From positions 1 through 16,930 of the forward strand of contig JAEWFU010000293.1 of assembly GCA_023388675.1 (NCBI GenBank): a DNA stretch of 16,930 bases, given 5' to 3'. How positions within the stretch are numbered: position 1 is the first letter of the stretch; each line of letters starts with the position of its first letter. The notes under the pieces were generated by a model, which worked only from the letters and a program-made list of their open reading frames with translations, was not told the DNA's origin and did not search any database. Source of the DNA: Pseudomonadota bacterium (GTDB lineage: Bacteria > Pseudomonadota > Alphaproteobacteria > Rhizobiales > Rhizobiaceae). The position numbers and the translations under genes were made by a program. This document shows positions 6,728-13,165 of this stretch, in pieces.

Positions 6728-7195
6728 ATGTCAAAGGCGACCGATTCGCCGGATACCCATTCGGTGCCCTTTTCAACGACCCTGCACGTGCGGGACAATT
6801 GCCTCTGCCTCCACCTGCAGCGGGCCGCGCGCTCGTTGGCGCGGATGTTCGACGAGGCGCTGCGGCCGGTCGGCCTCACCAACGGGCAGTTCTCCCTGCT
6901 GATGTCGCTCAACCGGCCGGAGCCGCCGCTCATGGGCGAAGTCGCAGCATTGCTGGCCATGGATCGCACGACGCTGACGGCAATGCTGAAACCGTTGCAC
7001 CGCCGCGGCCTGCTCGACGTAAAGACCGACGAGGCGGATCGGCGTGGAAAACGCCTCGTCCTGCTGCCGGAGGGACGTGCCTTGCTGGCTCGGGCCGTGC
7101 CCATATGGATGCGCACCGAAGCGCATGTGGAGGCGCGTTTCTCGGGCTCCGACCCGGAACGGCTGCGGCAGGATCTGAGAGTTCTGGGCCAGTAG
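6728..7195 (+). CDS. MarR family winged helix-turn-helix transcriptional regulator
   Basis: A 155-residue MarR-type repressor. The dimerisation helix and core read LHLQRAARSLARMFDEALRP, then LTNGQFSLLMSL. The DNA-recognition region is VAALLAMDRTTLTAMLKPLHRRGLL (about 72-96, given in parts: helix from Val72, turn near Asp79, recognition helix from Thr81). The wing follows, with DEADRRGKRLVLLPEGRALL (101-120). Two cysteines at 25 and 27 (NCLC) sit near the N-terminus, where redox-sensing relatives such as OhrR carry their reactive cysteine; sensing here is speculation. The gene is divergent from the beta-propeller gene, with a palindromic operator between them. The ATG at 6728 has no ribosome site, but a promoter ends six bases upstream, consistent with a leaderless message. 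The ligand is unknown. Confidence 0.92.
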   Translation: MSKATDSPDTHSVPFSTTLHVRDNCLCLHLQRAARSLARMFDEALRPVGLTNGQFSLLMSLNRPEPPLMGEVAALLAMDRTTLTAMLKPLHRRGLLDVKTDEADRRGKRLVLLPEGRALLARAVPIWMRTEAHVEARFSGSDPERLRQDLRVLGQ

Positions 7196-7224
7196 ACCTG
7201 CCTCGCCGCCCCTTGCGTTCGCGC

Positions 7225-7248
7225 CGCCGCTCGGTCAATAGAGCGGCG
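7225..7248 (+). promoter_or_regulatory. Hairpin covering the ribosome site of the ABC-F gene
   Basis: CGCCGCTC (7225-7232) and GAGCGGCG (7241-7248) form an eight-bp GC-rich stem with the loop GGTCAATA, ending two bases before the ABC-F ATG at 7251. It hides the only ribosome-site-like sequence (GAGCGG). It could lower translation until opened, or act as a weak terminator after marR; it has no T-run, so the first is more likely. Confidence 0.4.
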
Positions 7249-7250
7249 CC

Positions 7251-9128
7251 ATGCTTATCATTGACGACATATCGCTTCGCATCGCGGGCCGACTGCTTCT
7301 CGACCATGCCTCGCTCACGCTTCCTGCGGGCTCGAAGGCCGGGTTCGTCGGCCGCAACGGCACCGGCAAGACCACGCTGTTCAAGGCGATCACCGGCGAA
7401 CTGCCGACCGAAACCGGCTCGATCAGCTTTCCCAAGAATACGCGGATCGGACAGGTGGCGCAGGAAGCGCCCGGCACCGAGGAGCCTCTGATCGAGATCG
7501 TGCTCAAGGCCGATACCGAGCGGTTGGCGCTGCTGGGCGAAGCCGAGACCGCGACCGACGCCAACCGCATCGCCGAAATCCAGATGCGGCTGGCCGACAT
7601 CGACGCTCATTCGGCGGAAGCGCGCGCGGCGACCATCCTCGCCGGCCTCGGCTTCGATGCGGACGCGCAGAAGCGGCCGGCGTCCTCGTTCTCCGGCGGC
7701 TGGCGCATGCGCGTAGCACTCGCCTCGGTGCTGTTCGCCGAGCCGGACCTGCTGCTGCTCGACGAACCGACCAACTATCTCGACCTCGAAGGCACGATGT
7801 GGCTGGAGAGCTATGTCGCCAAATATCCGCATACCGTGCTGCTCATCAGCCACGATCGCGACCTGCTCAACCGCGCGGTCAACTCGATCGTGCATCTCGA
7901 CCAGAAGAAACTGACCTTCTGGCGGGGCGGCTACGACCAGTTCGAGCGCCAGCGCAGCGAGCAGCTCGAACTGCAGGAAAAGGGCCGCATCAAGCAGGAA
8001 GCCCAGCGCAAGCACATGGAGAGCTTCGTCGAGCGGTTCCGCTACAAGGCCTCCAAGGCACGGCAGGCGCAGTCGCGCCTGAAAGCACTGGAAAAGCTGA
8101 AGCCGATCTCGGCGGTGATCGAAGACAGCGTGCGGCCGTTCTCGTTTCCCGAACCCGTCAAGACGGTGGCTTCGCCGATCGTGACGACGCAGGCAGGCGC
8201 GGTCGGCTACCAGCCCGGCAAGCCAGTGCTCAAGGGACTGACGCTGCGGATCGACGAGGACGACCGCATCGCGCTGCTGGGCTCCAACGGCAACGGCAAG
8301 TCAACCTTCGCCAAGCTGCTCGCCGGACGCCTGTCACTGGACAGCGGCGGCATGACCATCGCGCCGGGGCTGAAAGTGGCGATGTTCGCCCAGCATCAGC
8401 TCGACGACCTGCGTCCCGAGGAGAGCGCCGTCGAGCACGTGCGGCGACTGATGCCCGATGCACCGGAGGCCAAGGTTCGCTCCCGCACGGCCCAGATGGG
8501 CCTGACGACGGAAAAGATGTCGACGAAGGCAAAGGACCTTTCGGGCGGGGAGAAGGCGCGCCTGCTGATGGGGCTCGCTGCCTTCGAAGGGCCGAACCTG
8601 CTGATCCTCGACGAACCGACCAACCATCTCGACATCGACAGCCGTGAGGCGCTGATGGTGGCGCTCAACGAGTTCCCCGGCGCCGTGATCCTCATCAGCC
8701 ACGACCGCCATCTGATCGAAGCCACCGTCGACCGGCTGTGGCTCGTCAAGGACGGCACTGTTCACAACTATGACGGCGACCTCACCGACTATCGCCAGCT
8801 CGTCACCGGCGGCGCCTCCGACCGGCGCGAGAGGCGCGAGGCCGACAAGGCATCCAAGGCCGACAAACGGCGCGAAGCCGCCGCGCGCCGCCAGGCGATG
8901 GAGCCTGTCGCCAAGGAGATCCGCGCCACCGAGGGGCTGATCGAGCGCACACGCAAGCGGATCGACGCGATCGAGGACCAGCTCGCCGATCCCGCGATCT
9001 ACGAAAAGGACCCGTCGACCGCGACTCAGCTTGCCAAGGAACGTTCCGACCTTTCCAATACGCTTGCCCGCCACGAGGACAGGTGGCTGACCCTGTCGGC
9101 GGAGTATGAGGAAGGGATCGCGGAATGA
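7251..9128 (+). CDS. ABC-F family ATPase (YheS/Uup-like)
   Basis: A 625-residue protein with two fused ABC ATPase domains and no membrane helices, so it is a soluble ribosome-associated ABC-F type and not a transporter. Domain 1 has Walker A GRNGTGKT (34-41), signature FSGGWR (147-152) and Walker B LLLLDEPTNYLD (167-178). Domain 2 has Walker A GSNGNGKST (344-352), signature LSGGEK (430-435) and Walker B LLILDEPTNHLD (450-461). The interdomain P-site tRNA-interaction linker (about 230-300) has ERFRYKASKARQAQSRLKAL. The C-terminal tail (about 525-620) is charged and helical, as in E. coli YheS, which it resembles in length and motifs. ABC-F proteins act on translation; there is no evidence for an antibiotic-resistance role. 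It starts 55 bases after marR and overlaps the next gene by ATGA, implying coupling. Confidence 0.95.
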   Translation: MLIIDDISLRIAGRLLLDHASLTLPAGSKAGFVGRNGTGKTTLFKAITGELPTETGSISFPKNTRIGQVAQEAPGTEEPLIEIVLKADTERLALLGEAETATDANRIAEIQMRLADIDAHSAEARAATILAGLGFDADAQKRPASSFSGGWRMRVALASVLFAEPDLLLLDEPTNYLDLEGTMWLESYVAKYPHTVLLISHDRDLLNRAVNSIVHLDQKKLTFWRGGYDQFERQRSEQLELQEKGRIKQEAQRKHMESFVERFRYKASKARQAQSRLKALEKLKPISAVIEDSVRPFSFPEPVKTVASPIVTTQAGAVGYQPGKPVLKGLTLRIDEDDRIALLGSNGNGKSTFAKLLAGRLSLDSGGMTIAPGLKVAMFAQHQLDDLRPEESAVEHVRRLMPDAPEAKVRSRTAQMGLTTEKMSTKAKDLSGGEKARLLMGLAAFEGPNLLILDEPTNHLDIDSREALMVALNEFPGAVILISHDRHLIEATVDRLWLVKDGTVHNYDGDLTDYRQLVTGGASDRRERREADKASKADKRREAAARRQAMEPVAKEIRATEGLIERTRKRIDAIEDQLADPAIYEKDPSTATQLAKERSDLSNTLARHEDRWLTLSAEYEEGIAE

Positions 9129-9931
9129 CGATTCGTACCAAGCGCGACGGCGACATCACCATCGTCACGATAGACAGGGCGGAAGCCCGCAATGCGGTCA
9201 ACCCGGAGATGGCGGACGCCATGTTCCGCGCCTTCGTCGATTTCGAGCGCGACGACACGCAGAAGGTTGCGATCCTGACCGGTGTGCCGGGTGTTTTCTC
9301 GGCCGGGTTCGACCTGAAATGGGCCGCGACCAACGTGCAGGACACATGGTTCGCCGATCACGATCTGGACGGCTCCTTCGACGGCAGCGACGACAGGCCG
9401 CGCAAGGGGCCGATGGGACCGACCCGTCTGACGCTTTCGAAGCCAGTAATTGCCGCCATTTCCGGGCCAGCGGTCGCGGGCGGCATGGAACTGGCGCTGT
9501 GGTGCGACCTGCGAGTGATGGAGCAATCGGCCTATATGGGCGTCTACTGCCGTCGCTGGGGCGTGCCGCTTATCGACGGCGGCACCGTGCGCCTGCCGCG
9601 GATCGTCGGCCACGGCCGCGCGATGGATCTGATCCTGACCGGGCGGCAGGTCGATGCCGAGGAATGCCGGGCGATCGGACTTGCCAACTATCTGTGCGAC
9701 GATGGCGAGGCCTTGCAGACCGCGCTCGGAATCGCGCGCGATCTTGCCCGCTTTCCGCAGGCCTGCATGCGCGCCGACCGTATGTCGGCGATCCGCCAAT
9801 GGTCGCGCGCGCCGGAGCAAGCGCTGGCAGCCGAATGGCGAAGCGTCGAGACGTTCCGCCAGGAAGGCATGGCCGGCGCCGGCCGCTTCGCATCCGGCAA
9901 GGGACGCGCGGGCGACTTCGACGAAATCTGA
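9125..9931 (+). CDS. Crotonase/enoyl-CoA hydratase family protein
   Basis: A 268-residue crotonase-fold protein. The first oxyanion-hole segment is PGVFSAGFDLKW (55-66), and the second is ISGPAVAGGMELALWCDLRV (112-131), which carries the first catalytic-type Glu (Glu122). The second family glutamate, normally in a GQPEIxLG-like loop, is replaced: the segment here is MGVYCRRWGVPLIDGG, with Cys142 near that place. Classical trans-2-enoyl-CoA hydration is therefore doubtful, and an isomerase, hydrolase or other acyl-CoA reaction is possible. Many relatives with this CRRWGVPLIDGGT loop are simply annotated enoyl-CoA hydratase. The start ATG overlaps the ABC-F stop (ATGA, 9125-9128), so translation is probably coupled to that gene. 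It ends 19 bases before a convergent membrane-protein gene, with no visible terminator between. Confidence 0.93.
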   Translation: MTIRTKRDGDITIVTIDRAEARNAVNPEMADAMFRAFVDFERDDTQKVAILTGVPGVFSAGFDLKWAATNVQDTWFADHDLDGSFDGSDDRPRKGPMGPTRLTLSKPVIAAISGPAVAGGMELALWCDLRVMEQSAYMGVYCRRWGVPLIDGGTVRLPRIVGHGRAMDLILTGRQVDAEECRAIGLANYLCDDGEALQTALGIARDLARFPQACMRADRMSAIRQWSRAPEQALAAEWRSVETFRQEGMAGAGRFASGKGRAGDFDEI

Positions 9932-9950
9932 ACGCCTATAGTCTTCGACC

Positions 9951-10547
9951 CTAGACCCTGCCCCATTTCGGCGGCTTGGAGTTGGGATTCTCGCGGCGAC
10001 GGCGGAAGGTGAGCAAAAAGCCGATCATGCCCACAGCCATCATGACGAAACCCGTCGGCTGCATGCGTGGATCGGGCGAGGCCACTACGGTTCCAAGGAC
10101 GAGATCGACGCTCAGCAACGACGTCCCGATCCCATCGCTCATGTCGATCTCGAACCGGTAGGTGCCGTCAGCGCCATCGAGGGTGCCGCCCGCCGCCCGA
10201 TAGAGCTGCACGCGCGACTGCGGACTTTCCAGAACGGCGGCACCGGTCACCGACAAGGACTCGCGCATCACGACGTCATCATTCGCATCGCGAACGATAA
10301 CCGCCAGTGCGGCAAGCCCGGGACCGTCGGGCAAAGCTTCATCCGTTCTCAGCTCGGCGCCGACCGTCACCGGGCCACCGATGTTCAGAACGGTTTCAAC
10401 CGTGCGTTCGCCGGCTGCCGGTTCGTAAACGCGCCAACGGCCGATCTCGTCCCCGCCGGAACTCCCGATCACACGCGGATAGACGATGCCGAGCGCCACT
10501 CCGGCCGCGAGCATCAGCATGAAGAAGAGACGGAATACCCATCTCAT
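9951..10547 (-). CDS. Two-helix membrane protein with a periplasmic middle domain, function unknown
   Basis: A 198-residue protein I cannot assign to a named family. An N-terminal membrane helix (about 4-24, FRLFFMLMLAAGVALGIVY) and a C-terminal helix (about 165-181, TGFVMMAVGMIGFLLTF) flank a soluble region of about 140 residues. The soluble part is rich in short alternating hydrophobic stretches, suggesting a beta-sandwich (VETVLNIGGPVTVGAEL, GTYRFEIDMSDG). The FRRRREN after the second helix supports a cytoplasmic C-terminus by the positive-inside rule, and the middle would then be periplasmic. The ATG complementary to 10545-10547 has a GGAAG site eight bases upstream. It follows holC by 55 bases on the same strand, so it may be cotranscribed with that gene, but no functional link is evident. 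Confidence 0.8.
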   Translation of the reverse strand: MRWVFRLFFMLMLAAGVALGIVYPRVIGSSGGDEIGRWRVYEPAAGERTVETVLNIGGPVTVGAELRTDEALPDGPGLAALAVIVRDANDDVVMRESLSVTGAAVLESPQSRVQLYRAAGGTLDGADGTYRFEIDMSDGIGTSLLSVDLVLGTVVASPDPRMQPTGFVMMAVGMIGFLLTFRRRRENPNSKPPKWGRV

Positions 10548-10602
10548 AGTGACAACTTCCAGTTTTCGTGACCGCCAACCGTCGGCAGGGAAGGCATGCA
10601 GG

Positions 10603-11052
10603 TCAAGCCTTGCGCTCCCAGCGACGCTCCGGGGTCTGTTGCCAGTAGGTTGCCGCGTGACCGGCAGTTTTCATCGCCTTCCAATGCCCGCGCGCCTGTT
10701 CCACCTGGCTCATGTCGTGACCGTCGAACATGAAGACGGCCCTGTCGTAGCCGGACAGATCGGGCGGTTCCGCGCCGTCGACCATGAACCGGATGCGCGC
10801 TGCGTTCGCGTTGCCCGTTCCGGTGGTCAGCAGCACCGGCTGATGCTGCGCATGCTGGTCGTGCTCCGTGCCGTGTGCGAGGAAGGAATCGTCGCGATAG
10901 GTCCATAGATGCGTGTCCAGCGCGTCGCGCCGTTCGTCACTGCCGGTTTGCACCACCGCGCGCCAGCCGCGCTCCAGGCTCTTTTCCAGGAGCGGCGGCA
11001 AGGCGTCTTCGAGCGCCGACTCGGTCAGGTGATAGAACAGCACCTCGGTCAT
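10603..11052 (-). CDS. holC: DNA polymerase III subunit chi
   Basis: A 149-residue HolC-type protein. Typical features are the start MTEVLFYHLTESALEDALPPLLEKSL, given here by its first residues MTEVLFYHLT, then LDTHLWTYRDDSFLAHG, PVLLTTG and DRAVFMFDGHD near the C-terminal half. Chi binds psi and the single-stranded DNA binding protein SSB in the clamp-loader complex, tying the replicase to the lagging-strand template. Alphaproteobacterial holC genes generally lie beside pepA, as in E. coli (pepA-holC-valS), which supports the call. There is no strong ribosome site before the ATG (complement of 11050-11052). A palindromic mosaic repeat of about 260 bases separates it from pepA, so the two could be cotranscribed through the repeat or holC could have its own promoter. 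Confidence 0.93.
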   Translation of the reverse strand: MTEVLFYHLTESALEDALPPLLEKSLERGWRAVVQTGSDERRDALDTHLWTYRDDSFLAHGTEHDQHAQHQPVLLTTGTGNANAARIRFMVDGAEPPDLSGYDRAVFMFDGHDMSQVEQARGHWKAMKTAGHAATYWQQTPERRWERKA

Positions 11053-11084
11053 GATGAAGACCGGGCCGATTGGAAGGATCGCGT

Positions 11085-11341
11085 TCCTTCGCGCCCCCCT
11101 CTGTCCTGCCGGACATCTCCCCCACGAGGGGGGAGATCAACTTTCATACAGGCCCTCGCCAATCTCCAACCTTGCAGGAAGGGTGCCGGCCGTAGCGCAA
11201 GCCGATCTCCGCCCTTGTGGGGGGTGAGGAGTGGTCCGCAAAGCGGACGAAAAGCCAACGATTTGGCTTTTCGAGTGACGAACGCCCGAAGCGTAGGCGT
11301 AGGGCAGGCTACGGCAGGACAGAGGGGAGCAACGTAGAGCG
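11085..11341 (+). repeat. Palindromic intergenic mosaic element, long copy
   Basis: This 257-base element fills most of the 306-base gap between holC and pepA. The head (11085-11138) contains CCCTCTGTCCTGCCGGACAT, then CATCTCCCCCACGAGGGGGG as a nested palindrome. The tail (11312-11341) is an inverted partner, CGGCAGGACAGAGGGG followed by AGCAACGTAGAGCG. Head and tail match the short copy at 5387-5523 at 53/54 and 29/30 bases, in the opposite orientation. The inner part is about 120 bases longer and holds a second CTCCGCCCTTGTGGGGGGTG-like arm and two perfect hairpins. I see no gene in it; the short open frames are repeat-derived. Confidence 0.85.
11234..11273. repeat. Two adjacent perfect hairpins inside the long mosaic element
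   Basis: GTCCGC-AAA-GCGGAC (11234-11248) is followed directly by CGAAAAGCCAA (11248-11258), loop CGAT, TTGGCTTTTCG (11263-11273), an 11-bp perfect stem. The second hairpin ends in a short T-run in the plus direction and an A-run before it, so it could stop or stabilise transcripts between pepA and holC. The short copy at 5387-5523 lacks this module. Confidence 0.65.
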
Positions 11342-11358
11342 AAGCCATTGCGGTCCGA

Positions 11359-12849
11359 CTAGCCTTCGTAGTGGTCGCGAACCAGGCGGTCGAGCAGGCG
11401 AACGCCGAAGCCGGACGCCCACGAGTGATTGATCTCGCTGGAGGGCGAGCCCATCGCGGTGCCGGCAATGTCCAGATGCGCCCAGGGCGTGTCCCTGACG
11501 AAGCGCTGAAGGAACTGCGCCGCTGTGATCGAACCGGCACTGCGCCCGCCGGTGTTCTTCATGTCGGCGTTCTTGGAATCGATCAGCTTGTCGTATTCGG
11601 GCGCGAGCGGCAGGCGCCAGACCTTCTCGCCCGTGTCCTTGCCCGATGCCAGCAGCCTGTCTGCAAGCTCGTCATTGTTGGAGAACAGGCCGGCATTCTC
11701 GTTGCCGAGCGCAACGATCACGGCGCCGGTCAGCGTCGCCAGGTTGATCATGAAGCGAGGCTTGAAACGCTCATTGCAGTACCAGAGCGCGTCGGCAAGG
11801 ACGAGCCGGCCTTCCGCATCGGTGTTGATCACCTCGATCGTCTGCCCGGACATGGAGGTGACGATGTCGCCGGGGCGCTGGGCATTGGCGTCCGGCATGT
11901 TCTCGACCAGCCCGATGATGCCGACGGCGTTGACCTTTGCCTTGCGGGCGGCGAGCGCATGCATCAGGCCCGTCACGGCAGCAGCGCCGCCCATGTCGCC
12001 CTTCATGTCCTCCATGCCGCCGGCGGGCTTGATTGAAATGCCGCCCGAATCGAACACCACACCCTTGCCGATGAAGGCGACCGGCTGGTCCTTGGCTTTG
12101 CCGCCCTCCCAGCGCATCACCGCCATGCGCGCCGGACGCGCAGAGCCCTGCGCGACGCCGAGAAGCGCGGCCATGCCGAGCTTCTTCATCTCCTTTTCGG
12201 TGAGGATCTCGACCTTGACGTCCAGCTTCTCGAGCTCTTTCGCCTTTTCGGCGAACTCCAGGGTGCCGAGCACGTTGGCAGGTTCGTTGACGAGATCGCG
12301 GGCGAGCAAGACGCCGCCGGCCACGGCCTCGGCCGTCGCGAATGCCTTCTTGGCCGCAGACGGATTGGCGCAGAGGATCGTGACCTTTGCCGGCTTGGCG
12401 GGGTCGGCTTTGCCGTTGTCCTTCTTCGTCTTGTATTTGTCGAAGGCGTAGGCACCGAGCATGACGCCGAACGCCAGCGAGGCTATGTCTTCGGCAGAGG
12501 TCTCGGCGCCATCCATGTCGGCCAGGATCGCGATCTCCCCGGTTTTCTTCGCCGCGGCAAAGGCGGCACCGCCGATGCGGTTCCAGGCACGCTCGTCGAG
12601 CGCACCCACCTTGCCGGCACCGATGGCGACGAGCCTGTCATAATCTGTTCCCTGCGGAGCGAGCACCTCAATGCTCGCGGCAAGCTTGCCGGAAAAATCG
12701 GCCACGCTGAATGCTTTCTTGAGAACGCCCTGCGGATCACATGCGGACGCCGCCTCCGAGAGCCCGCCCCCGTCGTTCGCCAGCACGACGACGCTTCCCT
12801 TTTTCGGAGTGGCGATCCTAGCGAATGCAATGGAGGGACGTTGAGACAT
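11359..12849 (-). CDS. pepA: Leucyl aminopeptidase (M17 family)
   Basis: A 496-residue M17 cytosol aminopeptidase that removes N-terminal residues from peptides in the cytoplasm with two metal ions. Metal ligands and catalytic residues are visible. [15 protein letters not shown] has Lys262 and Asp267, MKGDMGG has Asp285, and the family signature [12 protein letters not shown] has Asp344, Glu346 and catalytic Arg348. The N-terminal macro-like domain covers about residues 1-170, and in E. coli it also takes part in DNA binding and Xer recombination. The ATG complementary to 12847-12849 fits the family start ([18 protein letters not shown]); the frame stays open 32 codons further but without support. 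It is divergent from lptF and upstream of holC on the same strand, the same arrangement as around E. coli pepA. Confidence 0.96.
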   Translation of the reverse strand: MSQRPSIAFARIATPKKGSVVVLANDGGGLSEAASACDPQGVLKKAFSVADFSGKLAASIEVLAPQGTDYDRLVAIGAGKVGALDERAWNRIGGAAFAAAKKTGEIAILADMDGAETSAEDIASLAFGVMLGAYAFDKYKTKKDNGKADPAKPAKVTILCANPSAAKKAFATAEAVAGGVLLARDLVNEPANVLGTLEFAEKAKELEKLDVKVEILTEKEMKKLGMAALLGVAQGSARPARMAVMRWEGGKAKDQPVAFIGKGVVFDSGGISIKPAGGMEDMKGDMGGAAAVTGLMHALAARKAKVNAVGIIGLVENMPDANAQRPGDIVTSMSGQTIEVINTDAEGRLVLADALWYCNERFKPRFMINLATLTGAVIVALGNENAGLFSNNDELADRLLASGKDTGEKVWRLPLAPEYDKLIDSKNADMKNTGGRSAGSITAAQFLQRFVRDTPWAHLDIAGTAMGSPSSEINHSWASGFGVRLLDRLVRDHYEG

Positions 12850-12952
12850 AAGCTTTCTGACTGCCTTCTGATTCTGAAATTCCGTGAGCCCGAGCGGCTT
12901 CCCTCGATAGTGGCGTTTTCGGACCGTTTGACAAGTCCGGCTCAAGCTTCAC

Positions 12953-12969
12953 ATCACACTATGCGTGAT
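12953..12969. promoter_or_regulatory. Inverted repeat, possible operator between pepA and lptF
   Basis: ATCACAC-TAT-GCGTGAT is a 17-base near-palindrome with seven-base arms and one mismatched pair. It lies between the candidate pepA and lptF promoters, so one regulator could affect both. The regulator is unknown, and the match could be chance. Confidence 0.35.
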
Positions 12970-12984
12970 CAGGGATCGTTAACC

Positions 12985-13014
12985 TTGTTTATTGGTAGTT
13001 TGTTCGCCTAAATT
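12985..13014 (+). promoter_or_regulatory. Candidate promoter of the lptF-lptG-lptD operon
   Basis: TTGTTT (12985-12990) as -35 and TAAATT (13009-13014, four of six to TATAAT) as -10, with an 18-base spacer, in the AT-rich part of the gap. The leader to the lptF ATG would be about 145 bases, long enough for the hairpin at 13081-13102. The -35 is weak, so this is tentative. Confidence 0.35.
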
Positions 13015-13080
13015 CCGCAGACTTGCCATCGGGGACAGTCCTCGGACCGACGGGGCGACAAACGGGACACGCTTTCGACG

Positions 13081-13102
13081 CGCGCCGCCCTAAGGCAGCG
13101 CG
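13081..13102 (+). promoter_or_regulatory. Hairpin in the presumed lptF leader
   Basis: CGCGCCGCC (13081-13089) pairs with GGCAGCGCG (13094-13102) around a CTAA tetraloop: eight pairs with one C-A mismatch. It has no following T-run, so it is not a terminator; it may shape the lptF leader. It lies 63 bases before the chosen start. Confidence 0.35.
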
Positions 13103-13165
13103 GAGCCGGAAAAGGTCTTGTTTGCGCCGCATGATCGTCAAATTGGAACCGGAACGTCGCGCCGC

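Larger units (their letters stand above)
12850..13165. other. Divergent pepA/lptF intergenic region
   Basis: A 316-base gap with no gene. Contents seen are a perfect but orphan -35 hexamer TTGACA (12928-12933, plus), an imperfect inverted repeat (12953-12969), a plausible lptF promoter (12985-13014) and a leader hairpin (13081-13102). The segment 12950-13015 is more AT-rich than the genes around it, as expected for the control region. A pepA promoter may lie around 12910-12935 on the minus strand (TTGTCA near 12928-12933), but its -10 is poor. Confidence 0.6.

Noticed and set aside
6930..8015. 361-codon minus-strand open frame antisense to marR and the ABC-F gene
   Set aside because: It lies opposite clearly conserved ABC-F motifs, its sequence is low-complexity and motif-free, and long antisense frames are common in high-GC DNA.
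9026..9820. 264-codon minus-strand open frame antisense to the ABC-F end and the crotonase gene
   Set aside because: Shadow of the crotonase reading frame; no family resemblance.
11049..11540. 163-codon minus-strand open frame over the long repeat and pepA 3' end
   Set aside because: Most of it is translated repeat sequence, and the rest is the wrong frame of pepA.
12928..12933. Perfect TTGACA hexamer as an lptF promoter -35
   Set aside because: No acceptable -10 hexamer occurs 16-18 bases downstream; the pair at 12985-13014 is preferred.
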